Positions 18,683 through 28,442 of a DNA stretch of 64,000 nucleotides are shown piece by piece. This DNA comes from Oscillospiraceae bacterium (GTDB lineage Bacteria; Bacillota; Clostridia; UBA1381). Each line of letters opens with the position of its first letter. The first letter of the stretch is position 1. The stretch is from NCBI GenBank assembly GCA_022509025.1, contig JAFLUB010000007.1, forward strand, positions 1 to 64,000, written 5' to 3'. Position numbers and translations under genes: made by a program. A model generated the notes under the pieces. That model did no database searches. It was not told where the DNA came from and worked only from the letters and a program-made list of their open reading frames with translations.

Positions 18683-19408
18683 TTATCTGCCTCCCTTCGG
18701 TCTTCTGTCACCACGGCGACGATTATCACGTCTGTTGTCAGCTGCCTGTGCGGCTGCTTCCTTTCTTCTGCCGTCAGCGACATTCAGAATTTCGCCCTTG
18801 TATATCCATACCTTGATGCCCAGAATACCGTATGTTGTGTGAGCCTCAGCGAAACCGTAATCAATATCCGCTCTCAAGGTCTGCAGGGGGATTGTACCCT
18901 CGTGATACTGCTCTGTTCTCGCGATTTCAGCGCCGCCCACACGACCTGCAACCGCTGTCTTTATACCCTTTACTCCAAGACGCATAGCTCTGCCCATAAC
19001 CTGCTTCATAGCACGTCTGAATGAAATTCTTCTTTCAAGCTGTGCTGCGATGTTCTCAGCAACGAGCTGCGCATTTGTATCAGGAACCTTAACCTCCATG
19101 ATGTTTACGTTAACTGTCTTTGAAGTAAGCTTCTCAATCTGAGCCTTAAGCTTGTCAATCTCAGCTCCGCCTCTACCGATAATGATACCTGGCTTAGCGG
19201 CATGGATAGTGATGAAAACTCTGTTCTGCTTTCTCTCTATACCAATCTTTGCAATACCTGCATCGAAACAAGCCTTTTTAACAAACTTTCTTATATTATA
19301 GTCTTCAACCAACTGGTCTCCGAAATCTTTTCTGCCGGCAATCCATGTAGAATCCCAGTCCTTTATAACACCGACTCTAAGTCCGTGCGGATTAACCTTT
19401 TGTCCCAT
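18683..19408 (-). CDS. rpsC: 30S ribosomal protein S3
   Basis: A 241-residue S3 at the mRNA entry channel. The N-terminal KH domain ([20 protein letters not shown]) and the C-terminal S3 domain ([20 protein letters not shown]) are clear. The tail is extended and arginine-rich ([16 protein letters not shown]), a common lineage-specific addition. Confidence 0.98.
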   Translation of the reverse strand: MGQKVNPHGLRVGVIKDWDSTWIAGRKDFGDQLVEDYNIRKFVKKACFDAGIAKIGIERKQNRVFITIHAAKPGIIIGRGGAEIDKLKAQIEKLTSKTVNVNIMEVKVPDTNAQLVAENIAAQLERRISFRRAMKQVMGRAMRLGVKGIKTAVAGRVGGAEIARTEQYHEGTIPLQTLRADIDYGFAEAHTTYGILGIKVWIYKGEILNVADGRRKEAAAQAADNRRDNRRRGDRRPKGGR

Positions 19409-19427
19409 TAGTGAACCTCCTTTTCGA

Positions 19428-19766
19428 TTAGTTTTCCATTTCCTTTAATACTAAAGTGATATGGCTGGTTCTCTTTAAAATCTTAAACGCTCTGCCCTGA
19501 GCATGAGGCTGTATTCTCTTTAAAGTAGGACCCTGTGTTGCAAAACATTCTGCAACGTATAACTTATCTTTATCCATATCATGATTGTTCTCTGCGTTCG
19601 CAACAGCTGACGCAAGAAGCTTTTTTAAATACTCGCTTGCTGACTTAGGTGTATTATCAAGAATACCCTTTGCAACGTTTACCGGCTTGTTTCTTATTAA
19701 ATCAAGCACTATCTTCACCTTTCTCGGCGAAATACGAGCATATCTCAACACTGCACGTGCCTCCAT
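19428..19766 (-). CDS. rplV: 50S ribosomal protein L22
   Basis: A 112-residue L22 lining the exit tunnel. It starts [20 protein letters not shown]; the beta-hairpin [20 protein letters not shown] reaches into the tunnel and is where macrolide-resistance changes arise in other bacteria. It lies 75 bases after rpsS. Confidence 0.98.
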   Translation of the reverse strand: MEARAVLRYARISPRKVKIVLDLIRNKPVNVAKGILDNTPKSASEYLKKLLASAVANAENNHDMDKDKLYVAECFATQGPTLKRIQPHAQGRAFKILKRTSHITLVLKEMEN

Positions 19767-19841
19767 GTGGATTCCTCCTTTTGCAATATTCTCGAACGGA
19801 GTTAATGAACTCCTCTGTAAATCTTTTTATTTTCTTCTAAA

Positions 19842-20114
19842 TTATTTAGAAGTCTTTGCGCCGGCATGGCCTTTATAAGTTCTTGTCGGTGCAAATTCGC
19901 CGAGTCTGTGGCCAACCATATCCTCGCTTATAAATACAGGGACATGCTTTCTGCCGTCGTGAACTGCGATTGTGTGTCCAACCATTTCAGGGAAAATTGT
20001 GGAAGCTCTTGACCAAGTCTTAACGACCTTTTTCTCATTTGCTGCGTTCATAGCGTCAATTCTCTTCATAAGACGCTCTTCAACGAAAGGTCCCTTTTTA
20101 AGTGATCTGCCCAT
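19842..20114 (-). CDS. rpsS: 30S ribosomal protein S19
   Basis: A 90-residue S19 of the 30S head, starting [20 protein letters not shown], with [33 protein letters not shown] precedes the ATG. Confidence 0.98.
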   Translation of the reverse strand: MGRSLKKGPFVEERLMKRIDAMNAANEKKVVKTWSRASTIFPEMVGHTIAVHDGRKHVPVFISEDMVGHRLGEFAPTRTYKGHAGAKTSK

Positions 20115-20142
20115 TAAATCTTCCTCCTTTCAAATTTATCAA

Positions 20143-20976
20143 TTATTTAGCGTTTCTTCTCTTTACAATGAACTTATCAGTTCTGTTCTTATGTTTTCTC
20201 GTCTTAAGACCGAGAGCAGGCTTACCCCAAGGAGTAACCGGTGCCGGACGTCCGATAGGTGACTTACCTTCACCACCGCCGTGCGGGTGATCGTTCGGGT
20301 TCATAACAACGCCTCGAACTGTAGGTCTCCAACCCATGTGACGCTTTCTTCCTGCCTTACCGATTGAGATATTTGAATGCTCCTGATTGCCGACAACACC
20401 GATTGTTGCCTTACAGTCAAGACGAATCATTCTAACCTCGCCCGAAGGAAGCTTAACCTGAGCATACTTACCCTCTTTAGCCATAAGCTGAGCGCTGTTA
20501 CCTGCGCTTCTTACAAGCTGTGCGCCCTTACCCGGGTAAATCTCAATATTGTGAATGAGTGTACCAACGGGAATATCCTTTATAAACAGTGCGTTACCCG
20601 GCTTGATGTCCGCGCCTGTGCCTGATACTACAACGTCACCGTCTGTAAGACCAACCGGAGCGATGATATAAGCCTTTTCACCGTCTTCATACTGAATAAG
20701 AGCGATGTTTGCAGTTCTGTTCGGATCGTACTCGATACCGATTACAGTTGCGGGCATTCCGTCCTTATTTCTCTTAAAGTCTATGATTCTGTACTTTCTT
20801 CTGTTGCCGCCGCCTCTATGACGAACAGTAATTCTACCGTATGAGTTTCTGCCTGCGTGCTTATCCTTCTTAGCAAGAAGTGAGCGTTCAGGTGACTTCT
20901 TTGTGATTTCAGCGAAGTCGGAAACCGTCATAAATCTTCTGGCAGGCGAAGTAGGATTATACTTTTTAAGTGCCAT
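20143..20976 (-). CDS. rplB: 50S ribosomal protein L2
   Basis: A 277-residue L2, needed for subunit joining and peptidyl-transferase centre structure. The start [20 protein letters not shown] and the conserved [20 protein letters not shown] loop are diagnostic. It begins 33 bases after rplW. Confidence 0.99.
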   Translation of the reverse strand: MALKKYNPTSPARRFMTVSDFAEITKKSPERSLLAKKDKHAGRNSYGRITVRHRGGGNRRKYRIIDFKRNKDGMPATVIGIEYDPNRTANIALIQYEDGEKAYIIAPVGLTDGDVVVSGTGADIKPGNALFIKDIPVGTLIHNIEIYPGKGAQLVRSAGNSAQLMAKEGKYAQVKLPSGEVRMIRLDCKATIGVVGNQEHSNISIGKAGRKRHMGWRPTVRGVVMNPNDHPHGGGEGKSPIGRPAPVTPWGKPALGLKTRKHKNRTDKFIVKRRNAK

Positions 20977-21009
20977 TATCCTTTACTCTCCTTATCTGTA
21001 AATTTACGA

Positions 21010-21312
21010 TTAAATATCGAAGAATTCAATAGTCTTGCTGTCGTCTGTAAGAGTTACGATAGCCTTTTTCCATGAAGCGCGTCTGCCTTCAAATCTACCC
21101 ATTCTCTTAACCTTGCCAAGAACGTTCATTGTGTTGACCTTTGCAACCTTTACGCCGAACACTTCTTCGACAGCCTTCTTTATCTCAACCTTGTTTGCAG
21201 TCTTTGGAACTTCGAAGGTATACTTCTTTATCTCGTTACCCTCTCTGTCATAAATCTTATCCATACTGCGTTCAGAGATGACTGGTCTTTTAAGAATATC
21301 ATATGAATTCAT
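21010..21312 (-). CDS. rplW: 50S ribosomal protein L23
   Basis: A 100-residue L23 at the exit port, where trigger factor and SRP dock. It starts [40 protein letters not shown] is typical. Its ATG overlaps the rplD stop (TAATG), indicating translational coupling. Confidence 0.98.
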   Translation of the reverse strand: MNSYDILKRPVISERSMDKIYDREGNEIKKYTFEVPKTANKVEIKKAVEEVFGVKVAKVNTMNVLGKVKRMGRFEGRRASWKKAIVTLTDDSKTIEFFDI

Positions 21313-21935
21313 TATGCAAGCACCTCCTCAATTTTCGCAACGGCGTCCTTTGAAACGATGAATGCATCGTGATTAAGAACATCGTATGTGTTAAGTGTAC
21401 CGACATGAGTCGGAGTAACATTCTTTATATTTCTTGCTGACTTGTAGATTGTCTCGTCAGCCTCCGCTGTAACTATAAGAGCCTTTGTGTTAACCTCAAG
21501 ACCCTTTAAAAGATTTGCAATCTTCTGAGTCTTAATCTCGTCAAGCTTTAATTCGTCTATTACGAATACCTTATAATCAGCATACTTAACTGAAAGAGCG
21601 CTCTTTAAAGCAATTCTCTTTATCTTCTTGTTAACGCTGAATCTGTAGCTTCTCGGCTTAGGACCAAGCGCTACGCCGCCGCCTGTCCACTGCGGAGCAC
21701 GGATACTACCCTGTCTTGCACGGCCTGTACCCTTCTGTCTCCAAGGCTTAATACCGCCGCCGCGTACTTCCGTACGTGTCTTGGTACTCTGTGTGCCTTG
21801 TCTCTGGTTTGCAAGATAGTTAACAACTACCTGATGCAGTACCGAATTATTCACTTCAGCCGCGAAGATAGCATCTGAAACTTCCATGCTGCCTGTCTTT
21901 GCGCCTTCCATGTTATATAAAGCAACTGTAGCCAT
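21312..21935 (-). CDS. rplD: 50S ribosomal protein L4
   Basis: A 207-residue L4. [20 protein letters not shown] is the tunnel-reaching loop. In other bacteria L4 also represses the S10 operon by binding its mRNA leader; a structured leader with a terminator-like hairpin precedes rpsJ here, but L4 control is only a possibility. Confidence 0.98.
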   Translation of the reverse strand: MATVALYNMEGAKTGSMEVSDAIFAAEVNNSVLHQVVVNYLANQRQGTQSTKTRTEVRGGGIKPWRQKGTGRARQGSIRAPQWTGGGVALGPKPRSYRFSVNKKIKRIALKSALSVKYADYKVFVIDELKLDEIKTQKIANLLKGLEVNTKALIVTAEADETIYKSARNIKNVTPTHVGTLNTYDVLNHDAFIVSKDAVAKIEEVLA

Positions 21936-21963
21936 TATATTTCCTCCTTTCCAATAACCTCGA

Positions 21964-22590
21964 TTATGCCTTTACGCTGTTTCTGATTGTAACCAGTCCG
22001 CCCTTGCTTCCGGGTATTGCACCCTTAACAAGAATCAAGTTCTCAGCAGCGTCCACCTTGACAACCTCAAGATTCTGGACTGTAACTTTCTGAACACCCA
22101 TGTGTCCCGGCAGTACCTTACCCTTGAAAACTCTACCAGGGTTCGAGCACATACCCATTGAACCGGAAACTCTCTTACTCTTTGAACCGTGAGTCATAGG
22201 ACCTCTGTGAAGACCGTGCTTCATCGGGCCGGCAAAGCCTTTACCCTTTGAGATACCTGTAACGTCAACCTTTTCTCCGGCTGCGAAAATGTCAGATTTA
22301 ATCTCATCGCCTACGTTAAGCGCTGAACAATCGTCGAGTCTGAACTCTCTGACATACTTTTTATTTGCAGTGTCTGCCTTTTTGAAGTGACCCAACTGCG
22401 GCTTATTGAGGTGCTTTTCCTTTACATCACCAAAGCCTACCTGAACAGCTTCATAGCCGTCTGTCTCAACAGTCTTCTTCTGTGTAACAACACAAGGACC
22501 TGCCAAAACAACCGTTACCGGAATAACTACTCCGCCTTCACCAAAGATCTGGGTCATACCAATCTTTGTACCTAAAATTGCTTTTTCCAT
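21964..22590 (-). CDS. rplC: 50S ribosomal protein L3
   Basis: A 208-residue L3, an early assembly protein near the peptidyl-transferase centre. It starts [20 protein letters not shown]; the long loop holds [20 protein letters not shown]. It follows rpsJ after 111 bases. Confidence 0.98.
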   Translation of the reverse strand: MEKAILGTKIGMTQIFGEGGVVIPVTVVLAGPCVVTQKKTVETDGYEAVQVGFGDVKEKHLNKPQLGHFKKADTANKKYVREFRLDDCSALNVGDEIKSDIFAAGEKVDVTGISKGKGFAGPMKHGLHRGPMTHGSKSKRVSGSMGMCSNPGRVFKGKVLPGHMGVQKVTVQNLEVVKVDAAENLILVKGAIPGSKGGLVTIRNSVKA

Positions 22591-22701
22591 GTTTCTTCCT
22601 CCTTAAACAGTTATTGGTTTCCGCAAAAGCGAACGGAAACTTGACCTGCATCATAGCTTTTTAGCTACTGCATTTTTGAGTTGATTTACTCCGCCCGGAA
22701 A

Positions 22702-23016
22702 TTACTTTTGAATTACATCAATTTCTACGCCTGCAGGTAAATCTATTTTGATTAGTGATTCCATAGTCTTTGCGCCAGGAACAACTATATCAATCAATCT
22801 CTTGTGAGTTCTTCTTTCGAACTGCTCACGCGAATCCTTATACTTATGAACCGCTCTCAAGATTGTGATTACTTCCTTGTCTGTCGGAAGAGGAATAGGT
22901 CCTGATACTTTAGCACCTGTTCTCTTTGCAATCTCCACAATCTTTTCCGCGCTCTGATCAAGAACAACGTGGTCATAAGCCTTAAGCTTGATTCTGATTT
23001 TCTGGTTTGCTGCCAT
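22702..23016 (-). CDS. rpsJ: 30S ribosomal protein S10
   Basis: The 104-residue first protein of the S10 operon ([20 protein letters not shown]); it also acts as NusE in antitermination complexes. ATG 23016 follows AAGGAGG; an in-frame extension of 23 residues has no support. Unlike many Firmicutes, no str operon (rpsL-rpsG-fusA-tuf) stands directly upstream. Confidence 0.97.
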   Translation of the reverse strand: MAANQKIRIKLKAYDHVVLDQSAEKIVEIAKRTGAKVSGPIPLPTDKEVITILRAVHKYKDSREQFERRTHKRLIDIVVPGAKTMESLIKIDLPAGVEIDVIQK

Positions 23017-23364
23017 ACTTTTCCCTCCTTGAAAAAATTTTATTGTGTTGTAATCTGCACGACAGCGCTTAAGAAAATTGCACACACCGCCGGGTGTTTC
23101 GCACCACCCTTAAAGAAAACCCGAACATATTACTTATATATTCGGGCAAAGTTAGTCAATTTTCACCGCGCGCTTCCCTTGTGCCGCCACTAAAGACCGC
23201 AACTCAAACACAGATATAGCGCGCGTATACTTAACTGCCGCCCGGTTTCATGAATCGGACTCACTCCGCGGAAAAACCGGCTTCTTATGAGCCGCAACCT
23301 CCCGTTTCATCGTTTATCAGTCCTGTTATGCGAGGCGCTTTTTTCACTCGCATAAAGTCACAAC
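23017..23364 (-). promoter_or_regulatory. S10 operon structured 5' leader
   Basis: About 350 bases of untranslated leader between the rpsJ promoter and its ATG. Hairpins visible on the minus strand are TGCGAG/CTCGCA near the 5' end, an arm with GCCGGTTTTTCCGCGG and GAAACCGGGCGGC in the middle, and the terminator-like stem at 23120-23146. GGGTG/CACCC pairing follows near 23094-23110. The arrangement resembles ribosomal-protein attenuators, but the ligand cannot be told by eye. Confidence 0.6.
23112..23146 (-). terminator. Candidate attenuator hairpin in the S10 leader
   Basis: On the minus strand CCCGAATAT pairs with ATGTTCGGG (9 bp including one G-T pair, 9-base loop), followed at once by TTTTCTTT. 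It stands about 220 bases after the predicted start and 96 bases before rpsJ, so it could stop transcription before the operon. Confidence 0.65.
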
Positions 23365-23370
23365 ATGAGT

Positions 23371-23399
23371 ATTATACATGATTTTAAGCCATTTGGCAA
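23371..23399 (-). promoter_or_regulatory. S10 operon promoter
   Basis: On the minus strand TTGCCA and a perfect TATAAT are separated by 17 bases, predicting a start near 23364. It is the only strong promoter seen ahead of rpsJ and could drive all of rpsJ to rplQ. Confidence 0.8.
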
Positions 23400-23525
23400 G
23401 CTTTTCATCAAAAAAATTTCATTAAATTTTCTACAAATTTGTAGAAAATCCAATGAAATTTTTGTGCACATTTTCAGGTATATTTTTACACATTATGGAT
23501 AATAATATTGGATTATATAAATAAA

Positions 23526-23948
23526 TTATTCAATAGCGTCTTCAAATTTAAGCGAATGCATAAACCCGTTTATACTTACTGTCATAATATCTCCCGCTAC
23601 AGGTTCAGAGTCAATACAGATAACATTCGCACGTACAGCTTCGCCCACATCCGAAGGATAATTTTTCACGATATACGTGTAGCGCACACCGCGCATACCC
23701 ATATATGGCCGCAGATCAAGCCCCGCGCGAAGCTGAATGTTATTATAGTTTTCGTACACTTTGTCAAACGGATCCGGGATTATAACCTCCGCGCTTTCCA
23801 TCGCCCGCGTCTCCACATCCCAGCCGTAGCCTTTCAGAAATTCAATATTTTTCACGTCTGTTTCTCCGCTTGCAAACATTACAAAAACAAACGTCGTTAC
23901 TATTATAATAGCCACCGCCGCAAAATACATCATAACTTTTCTCCCCAT
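23526..23948 (-). CDS. DUF4830 domain protein
   Basis: A 140-residue protein with one N-terminal transmembrane helix (MMYFAAVAIIIVTTFVFVMF) and an extracytoplasmic domain. NIEFLKGYGWDV, IPDPFDKVYENYNNIQ and DIMTVSINGFMHSL match the DUF4830 pattern found in clostridial exported proteins of unknown role. Start 23948 is preferred, with GGGGTGAG ahead of it; ATG 23963 and the upstream frame are alternatives. It is a single gene, divergent from the next plus-strand unit. Confidence 0.78.
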   Translation of the reverse strand: MGRKVMMYFAAVAIIIVTTFVFVMFASGETDVKNIEFLKGYGWDVETRAMESAEVIIPDPFDKVYENYNNIQLRAGLDLRPYMGMRGVRYTYIVKNYPSDVGEAVRANVICIDSEPVAGDIMTVSINGFMHSLKFEDAIE

Positions 23949-24050
23949 CTTCTCACCCCGCATATTATTGTATGCTTTTTTAAAGGAAAAAATTACCATG
24001 TTTAAAACTCATAAAACGACCCAAAACTAAAACCGTACTATTATAAATAA

Positions 24051-24146
24051 GGAGATATTAACGTGATAAATCACGTTAATAGGATTTAATTGCCCGCGCG
24101 AGTATTTTTCGCAAGCGAAAAATACTCGCACATGGGCATAATCTCC
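24051..24146. repeat. Nested palindromic element
   Basis: The outer arms GGAGATAT and ATAATCTCC are inverted; TTGCCCGCGCGAG and CTCGCACATGGGCA pair further in. Two perfect inner palindromes occur: TTAACGTGAT/ATCACGTTAA (near 24059-24080) and CGAGTATTTTTCGC/GCGAAAAATACTCG (near 24101-24128). It is non-coding and lies upstream of the DUF378 gene. Confidence 0.75.
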
Positions 24147-24230
24147 ATTTAACGCCTTGTCCGCCCACGATGAGGATGTTAAATTTTTTATTATCAAATT
24201 TTGTGGGCAGAAAGGCTATGGAGATTTTTT

Positions 24231-24443
24231 ATGGACAACACATCATTAGTAATAACAATTATAGGCGCTATAAATTGGCTGCTTGTCGGACTTTTCAAAT
24301 TCGACCTTGTAGCGGCGGTGTTCGGCGGACAGACATCATGGATAAGCAGAATTGTTTACATCATCGTCGGTCTTGCGGGACTCTGGTGCATCAGTATCCT
24401 GTTTAAGGATAAGGTTCCTAAGCGTCAGCACAGCAACGCTTAA
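24231..24443 (+). CDS. DUF378 family small membrane protein
   Basis: A 70-residue protein with two transmembrane helices. TIIGAINWLLVGLFKFDLVA and RIVYIIVGLAGLWCI match the DUF378 (YuzA-like) pattern. ATG 24231 has GGAG in front; a longer frame from 24201 has no site. Function is unknown in the family. A terminator hairpin follows directly. Confidence 0.88.
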   Translation: MDNTSLVITIIGAINWLLVGLFKFDLVAAVFGGQTSWISRIVYIIVGLAGLWCISILFKDKVPKRQHSNA

Positions 24444-24446
24444 CGC

Positions 24447-24498
24447 AAAAAAGCTGTTGTACCAAAACCGTACGGTTTTTGTGCAACAGCTTTTGTAT
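24447..24498. terminator. Bidirectional terminator
   Basis: AAAAGCTGTTGTAC and GTGCAACAGCTTTT pair around an inner CAAAAACCGTACGGTTTTTG stem, with A- and T-runs on the flanks. It serves the DUF378 gene on the plus strand and the kinase-like gene on the minus strand. Confidence 0.85.
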
Positions 24499-24512
24499 AC
24501 ATATGAAAAAAT

Positions 24513-25070
24513 CTATTCATTCCCTTTAAATTTCGCGTCAATATAGCTTTTTATAATATCGACGCACTGTTCCGCGTCAAGTCCTGACGTGTTGAGACAT
24601 AAATCATAATGAGCAGGATCAGACCAGACAAGTCCGGTATTATGGAGATAGTAATCGCTCCTCGTTTTATTCATCGAATGAACAAGGCTTTTAGCGTCCT
24701 CAGGATTAAGCTCATACAGACGTATAACCCGCCGCATACAGTCACGCATAGGCGCATGGAGATAAATCTTCACAACATTATCCATGTCTTTAAGCACATA
24801 ATCCGCACAGCGTCCGACAATAACGCAGCTTTCACGCTCCGCCAGCTCTCTTACGGTCTTTGCCTGCTGTTTAAAAAGCTCATTTGCCTCATCAAGCGAG
24901 GATTCGTGTATACTCTCATCATTGATCTCATAGTTCCCGCTTCCGTCACCCTGAGAAATCTCAAAGATTTCACGTCCGTAATACGGCACACCGAGTTCCC
25001 TCGCAAGTGTCTTACCGATTTCCTTACCGCCGCTGCCATAGGTTCTGGCAATAGTAACAATGATTTTCAT
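24513..25070 (-). CDS. Cytidylate kinase-like family protein
   Basis: A 185-residue P-loop protein. MKIIVTIARTYGSGGKEIGK is the nucleotide-binding start; GVPYYGREIFEIS and VIVGRCADYVLKDMDNVVKI follow the cytidylate-kinase-like pattern. These proteins are shorter than true Cmk and their substrates are mostly untested. ATG 25070 is chosen because homologues begin at this motif; the 16 residues upstream are hydrophobic and unlike the family. Confidence 0.85.
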   Translation of the reverse strand: MKIIVTIARTYGSGGKEIGKTLARELGVPYYGREIFEISQGDGSGNYEINDESIHESSLDEANELFKQQAKTVRELAERESCVIVGRCADYVLKDMDNVVKIYLHAPMRDCMRRVIRLYELNPEDAKSLVHSMNKTRSDYYLHNTGLVWSDPAHYDLCLNTSGLDAEQCVDIIKSYIDAKFKGNE

Positions 25071-25139
25071 AATACACACCACCATCTCTTTTTCAGTATA
25101 TATAATATATACCACCAAATTTCACTTTTTAAACATTTT

Positions 25140-26666
25140 TCAGAAATTACCAAAAACAAATTTTCCGCTATCGGTCAGCTCACTATCGCTTATTCCGTCA
25201 CTCACGTTCGCGCCGGCTTTTAAAGCGGCAGAGCTTTCGTTCTTATCGCACAGCGACCAGTTCGCCCAGCTTATTCCGCGCCCGTTCATAAAATCAATCC
25301 AGCGCTGCGCTTCTTCAAGATACACTCCGCCGTTACCGTCCGCCGCGCTCGTGCCCCATTCGGAAACAAACACAGGCAGACCGCAGTCTACAATACGCTG
25401 TCTTAACCAGTCGGTATGAGTACCCGCATAGAAATGACAGGTATACATTATATTTTCACCACTTAAAGGATTTCTTGCCGCCTCGTGTAAATCCTGACTC
25501 CACGTTGGACTGCCAACTAATATAATACCGTTACTGTTTGCGCGGATAACGGGAATTATCCTTTCCGCGTACGGCTTCACATTACCGTCCCAGGTAACGT
25601 TTCCGTTCGGCTCATTGCAAATCTCGTATAGAACTGCCGGATTATCCGCGTAACGCGCGGATACTTCCGCGAAAAACTCCGCTGCCGCGTCCGCGTTTGC
25701 AAGCGGGTCGCCGTCCGAAAGAATATGCCAGTCTATTATTACATACATATCCTGACGTATCGCACTGTCAACAGCGTTTATCAGAGTATCCTTAACCGAT
25801 CTGTCTGACAAATATCCTCCCTCGCCCGTATACATCGCCAAGCGGAACAGGTTTGCGCCGTAGTCTGCCGTCGCCTTTATTGCATTTTCAGTCGCAAAGT
25901 TACCAAACCATTGCAAGCCGTGGCTTGACATGCCCTTTAACTGTACCGCCTCGCCCCTCTCGTTTACAAGACGGGTACCATCAACATGAAGATAACCGTT
26001 TTCACTCACTCCACCGCTTCGTGCCGTGACAGGCGCGGCAGGCTCAGTTGAGACAGGCGGCTCATACGGGCTTAAATTACCTTTTTTATTCGCGGCGCGC
26101 ATTATTATCGCGCATGCCTCGGCGCGTGTTATCGGACTCTTGGGATTAAGCTGTCCGTTGTCGTCACCGAATACAATTCCATTAGAATATGCGGCAATCA
26201 CAGTATCATAATATCGTCCGTCAAGATTTGAAAAATCGCTCACGCTATTTGCAGCCTGATTATAATCGCCTCTTTCGTCAGGCAAAAACGCCTTCATTAC
26301 TATTTTAATAGCAAGCTGCCGCGTTATCGGCTCATTGAACGTCTCACCGGTCGGCGGTATCTCGTCCCAGTCGTAGTACTGAGCATCAAGAGCAGCCTGA
26401 AGCATTCCCGAAGCCCAGTGATTAGTCTGCGCCGATTTTTGAGTCAGTCCGCTCACTCTGCCGACTACGCTGACAAGCTCCGCCTTCGTTATAATTCCAG
26501 CCGGGCGGAATGTACCGTCCTCGTAGCCGCTGAGATATCCACTATCCGTCATATCGGTTACATTTTCATAGAACCAGTCTCCATTATTCACGTCAGAAAA
26601 ACCATATGCGCAGCCGCATATCATCATTACGAATACAATCGCCAAAAAGAATATCCGTTTTTTCAT
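25140..26666 (-). CDS. SLH-anchored GH5 endoglucanase-like glycosidase
   Basis: A 508-residue exported enzyme: a signal peptide (1-22, KKRIFFLAIVFVMMICGCAYG), three SLH modules (about 23-195; the first ends GYLSGYEDGTFRPAG, the third has GQLNPKSPITRAEACAIIMR), a linker, and a glycoside hydrolase family 5 TIM barrel (about 220-490). Acid/base E352 lies in YEICNEPNG and nucleophile E436 in PVFVSEWGTS; VIIDWHILSDG is the strand-4 motif. SLH modules attach proteins to wall polymers, so this should be a surface beta-glucanase or beta-mannanase; the exact substrate cannot be told. AGAGGTAGT precedes the ATG. Confidence 0.9.
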   Translation of the reverse strand: MKKRIFFLAIVFVMMICGCAYGFSDVNNGDWFYENVTDMTDSGYLSGYEDGTFRPAGIITKAELVSVVGRVSGLTQKSAQTNHWASGMLQAALDAQYYDWDEIPPTGETFNEPITRQLAIKIVMKAFLPDERGDYNQAANSVSDFSNLDGRYYDTVIAAYSNGIVFGDDNGQLNPKSPITRAEACAIIMRAANKKGNLSPYEPPVSTEPAAPVTARSGGVSENGYLHVDGTRLVNERGEAVQLKGMSSHGLQWFGNFATENAIKATADYGANLFRLAMYTGEGGYLSDRSVKDTLINAVDSAIRQDMYVIIDWHILSDGDPLANADAAAEFFAEVSARYADNPAVLYEICNEPNGNVTWDGNVKPYAERIIPVIRANSNGIILVGSPTWSQDLHEAARNPLSGENIMYTCHFYAGTHTDWLRQRIVDCGLPVFVSEWGTSAADGNGGVYLEEAQRWIDFMNGRGISWANWSLCDKNESSAALKAGANVSDGISDSELTDSGKFVFGNF

Positions 26667-26687
26667 TTTACTACCTCTTATATAGCG

Positions 26688-27191
26688 CTATTTCACTCTC
26701 TTATATGCCGGTACTTTTAATTTCAGAAATTCCGCAAGCTCCTCTGAGCCGCCTTTCACACTTTCCTTATCCACAATACTTATACTCTCAATACTATGAA
26801 ATATAAAGAAATATTTATCTGTTTCAATGACTTTCATAAGTTCTGAATAATTATAATCTGTTTCATTTGAACTTATCTTTTCACCAACATAAGTTTCATA
26901 GAATGCGAAGCGTGTCGTCTGCTTTGCATCACGCGCCTTTTTATAAGGTTTTCTGTACGCGACGTGCGGATAGAACAGCAGAAACGCACCTATCCACAGA
27001 GCGATAACTGACCACATAAGAGGAAAGTTGTTATAATACATGTACAGTCCGCCGATAATAGCGGCTATTGCGATTACAGTTGCCACGAATCTGAAAACCT
27101 TTAATCTTTCCTTATAATACAGCTTATAAAAATCCTTGTAAATCACAGGTGTCATAATCGTGACCGCGCTGAATAATTTTTCCTTTTCCAT
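26688..27191 (-). CDS. YcxB-like membrane protein
   Basis: A 167-residue protein with two adjacent transmembrane helices (about 34-54 and 58-76) and a C-terminal cytoplasmic domain. FAFYETYVGEKISSNETDYN, YSELMKVIETDKYFFIF and the ending GGSEELAEFLK follow the YcxB-like pattern. GGGAGACGATT precedes the ATG. It starts 18 bases after the next upstream membrane protein. Role unknown. Confidence 0.75.
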   Translation of the reverse strand: MEKEKLFSAVTIMTPVIYKDFYKLYYKERLKVFRFVATVIAIAAIIGGLYMYYNNFPLMWSVIALWIGAFLLFYPHVAYRKPYKKARDAKQTTRFAFYETYVGEKISSNETDYNYSELMKVIETDKYFFIFHSIESISIVDKESVKGGSEELAEFLKLKVPAYKRVK

Positions 27192-27209
27192 AATCGTCTC
27201 CCATCATTG

Positions 27210-27635
27210 TCACAGATTCATCAGTTTCTTTATAAACGCGCCTACAGCGGTTGACACAAAAGAAAACGCGATATATACAACCGCCATAACCATCAGAGTT
27301 TGCATCATATAAGAATTCGTCTCAAAATTATAATACATAGGTATTGAAATTGAGGCGATAACACCCATAAACAGCGGATATTTAGAATTATATCCCTTTC
27401 TTATTCCATATATAAGACCCGTCAGCGCAATAAATATAGGGTTGAGCATTACCAAAAACGACATCAACAACACTTCCTGACCCTTTTCTCCAAGCATAAC
27501 AAGAGCAAGAGGCAGAATATGAAACATGACGATTGTGAGAATAATATAAATCTTGGAATCATCCATTCTGAACTCGCCTTTTCTGATCATGCCTTCTTTT
27601 TTAGTTAGTGTCTTTCTTCTGTTCTTTTTACTCAT
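27210..27635 (-). CDS. Four-helix membrane protein, hypothetical
   Basis: A 141-residue protein with a basic N-terminus and four hydrophobic segments (about 28-47, 53-77, 86-104 and 110-133). I do not recognise a family. AGGAAGGG lies 9 bases before the ATG. It pairs with the YcxB-like gene 18 bases downstream, suggesting a two-gene unit after hisF. Confidence 0.65.
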   Translation of the reverse strand: MSKKNRRKTLTKKEGMIRKGEFRMDDSKIYIILTIVMFHILPLALVMLGEKGQEVLLMSFLVMLNPIFIALTGLIYGIRKGYNSKYPLFMGVIASISIPMYYNFETNSYMMQTLMVMAVVYIAFSFVSTAVGAFIKKLMNL

Positions 27636-27670
27636 AATAAATATCCCTTCCTAAATATTTCTTCCTTATT

Positions 27671-28432
27671 CTATAATCTGACGCTTTCGCCGTTCTCACG
27701 CAGATATTTCTTCAAATCCGATATTTCTATCTCTTTAAAATGGAACAGGCTCGCTGCGAGAACCGCGTCCGCCTTTCCCTCATTGAAAGCGTCAAGAAAA
27801 TGCTCCATTTTCCCCGCTCCGCCTGACGCTATCACTGGAATTTTCGCTCTTTCGCTTATACGGCGCGTAAGCTCCGTGTCATATCCCTCTTTTGTACCGT
27901 CGCAGTCCATGCTCGTGAGAAGTATTTCGCCCGCGCCCAGTTCCTCGGCTTTCTTTGCCCATTCAAGCGCGTCTATACCGGCATTCACCCTGCCGCCGTT
28001 TAAATATACATCCCATCCGCTGCCGTCTTCGCGGCGCTTAGCGTCAATCGCGCATACAACGCATTGACTTCCGAATTTTTCCGCCGCTTCTTTTATAAGC
28101 AAGGGACGCTTTATCGCGGCGCTGTTTACCGCCACCTTATCCGCGCCCGCGTTTAATATTTTACGGAAATCTTCGACTGTGCGTATTCCGCCGCCCACGG
28201 TGAACGGTATAAACACCTGTTTCGCCACAGCCTCAACCATGTCAACCACTGTTTCTCTCGCGTCAGATGACGCGGTTATATCAAGGAACACAAGCTCGTC
28301 CGCGCCGGCTTTATCATACACCTTCGCGCATTCAACAGGGTCGCCCGCGTCTATAAGATTTACAAAATTAACACCCTTTACCACCCTGCCATTCTTAACG
28401 TCCAGGCATGGGATAATCCGTTTTGCGTACAT
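27671..28432 (-). CDS. hisF: Imidazole glycerol phosphate synthase subunit HisF
   Basis: A 253-residue TIM-barrel cyclase of histidine synthesis. It uses ammonia from HisH to turn PRFAR into IGP and AICAR. Catalytic D11 ([16 protein letters not shown]) and D130 (CAIDAKR) are present, as is the phosphate-binding [12 protein letters not shown]. It begins 10 bases after hisH. No other his genes are in the window. Confidence 0.98.
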   Translation of the reverse strand: MYAKRIIPCLDVKNGRVVKGVNFVNLIDAGDPVECAKVYDKAGADELVFLDITASSDARETVVDMVEAVAKQVFIPFTVGGGIRTVEDFRKILNAGADKVAVNSAAIKRPLLIKEAAEKFGSQCVVCAIDAKRREDGSGWDVYLNGGRVNAGIDALEWAKKAEELGAGEILLTSMDCDGTKEGYDTELTRRISERAKIPVIASGGAGKMEHFLDAFNEGKADAVLAASLFHFKEIEISDLKKYLRENGESVRL

Positions 28433-28442
28433 AAGTTTCTCC

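Noticed and set aside
23508-24005. 165-codon plus-strand frame opposite the DUF4830 gene
   Set aside because: It is the antisense shadow of a gene with a signal anchor and a recognisable domain; its own product is compositionally odd.
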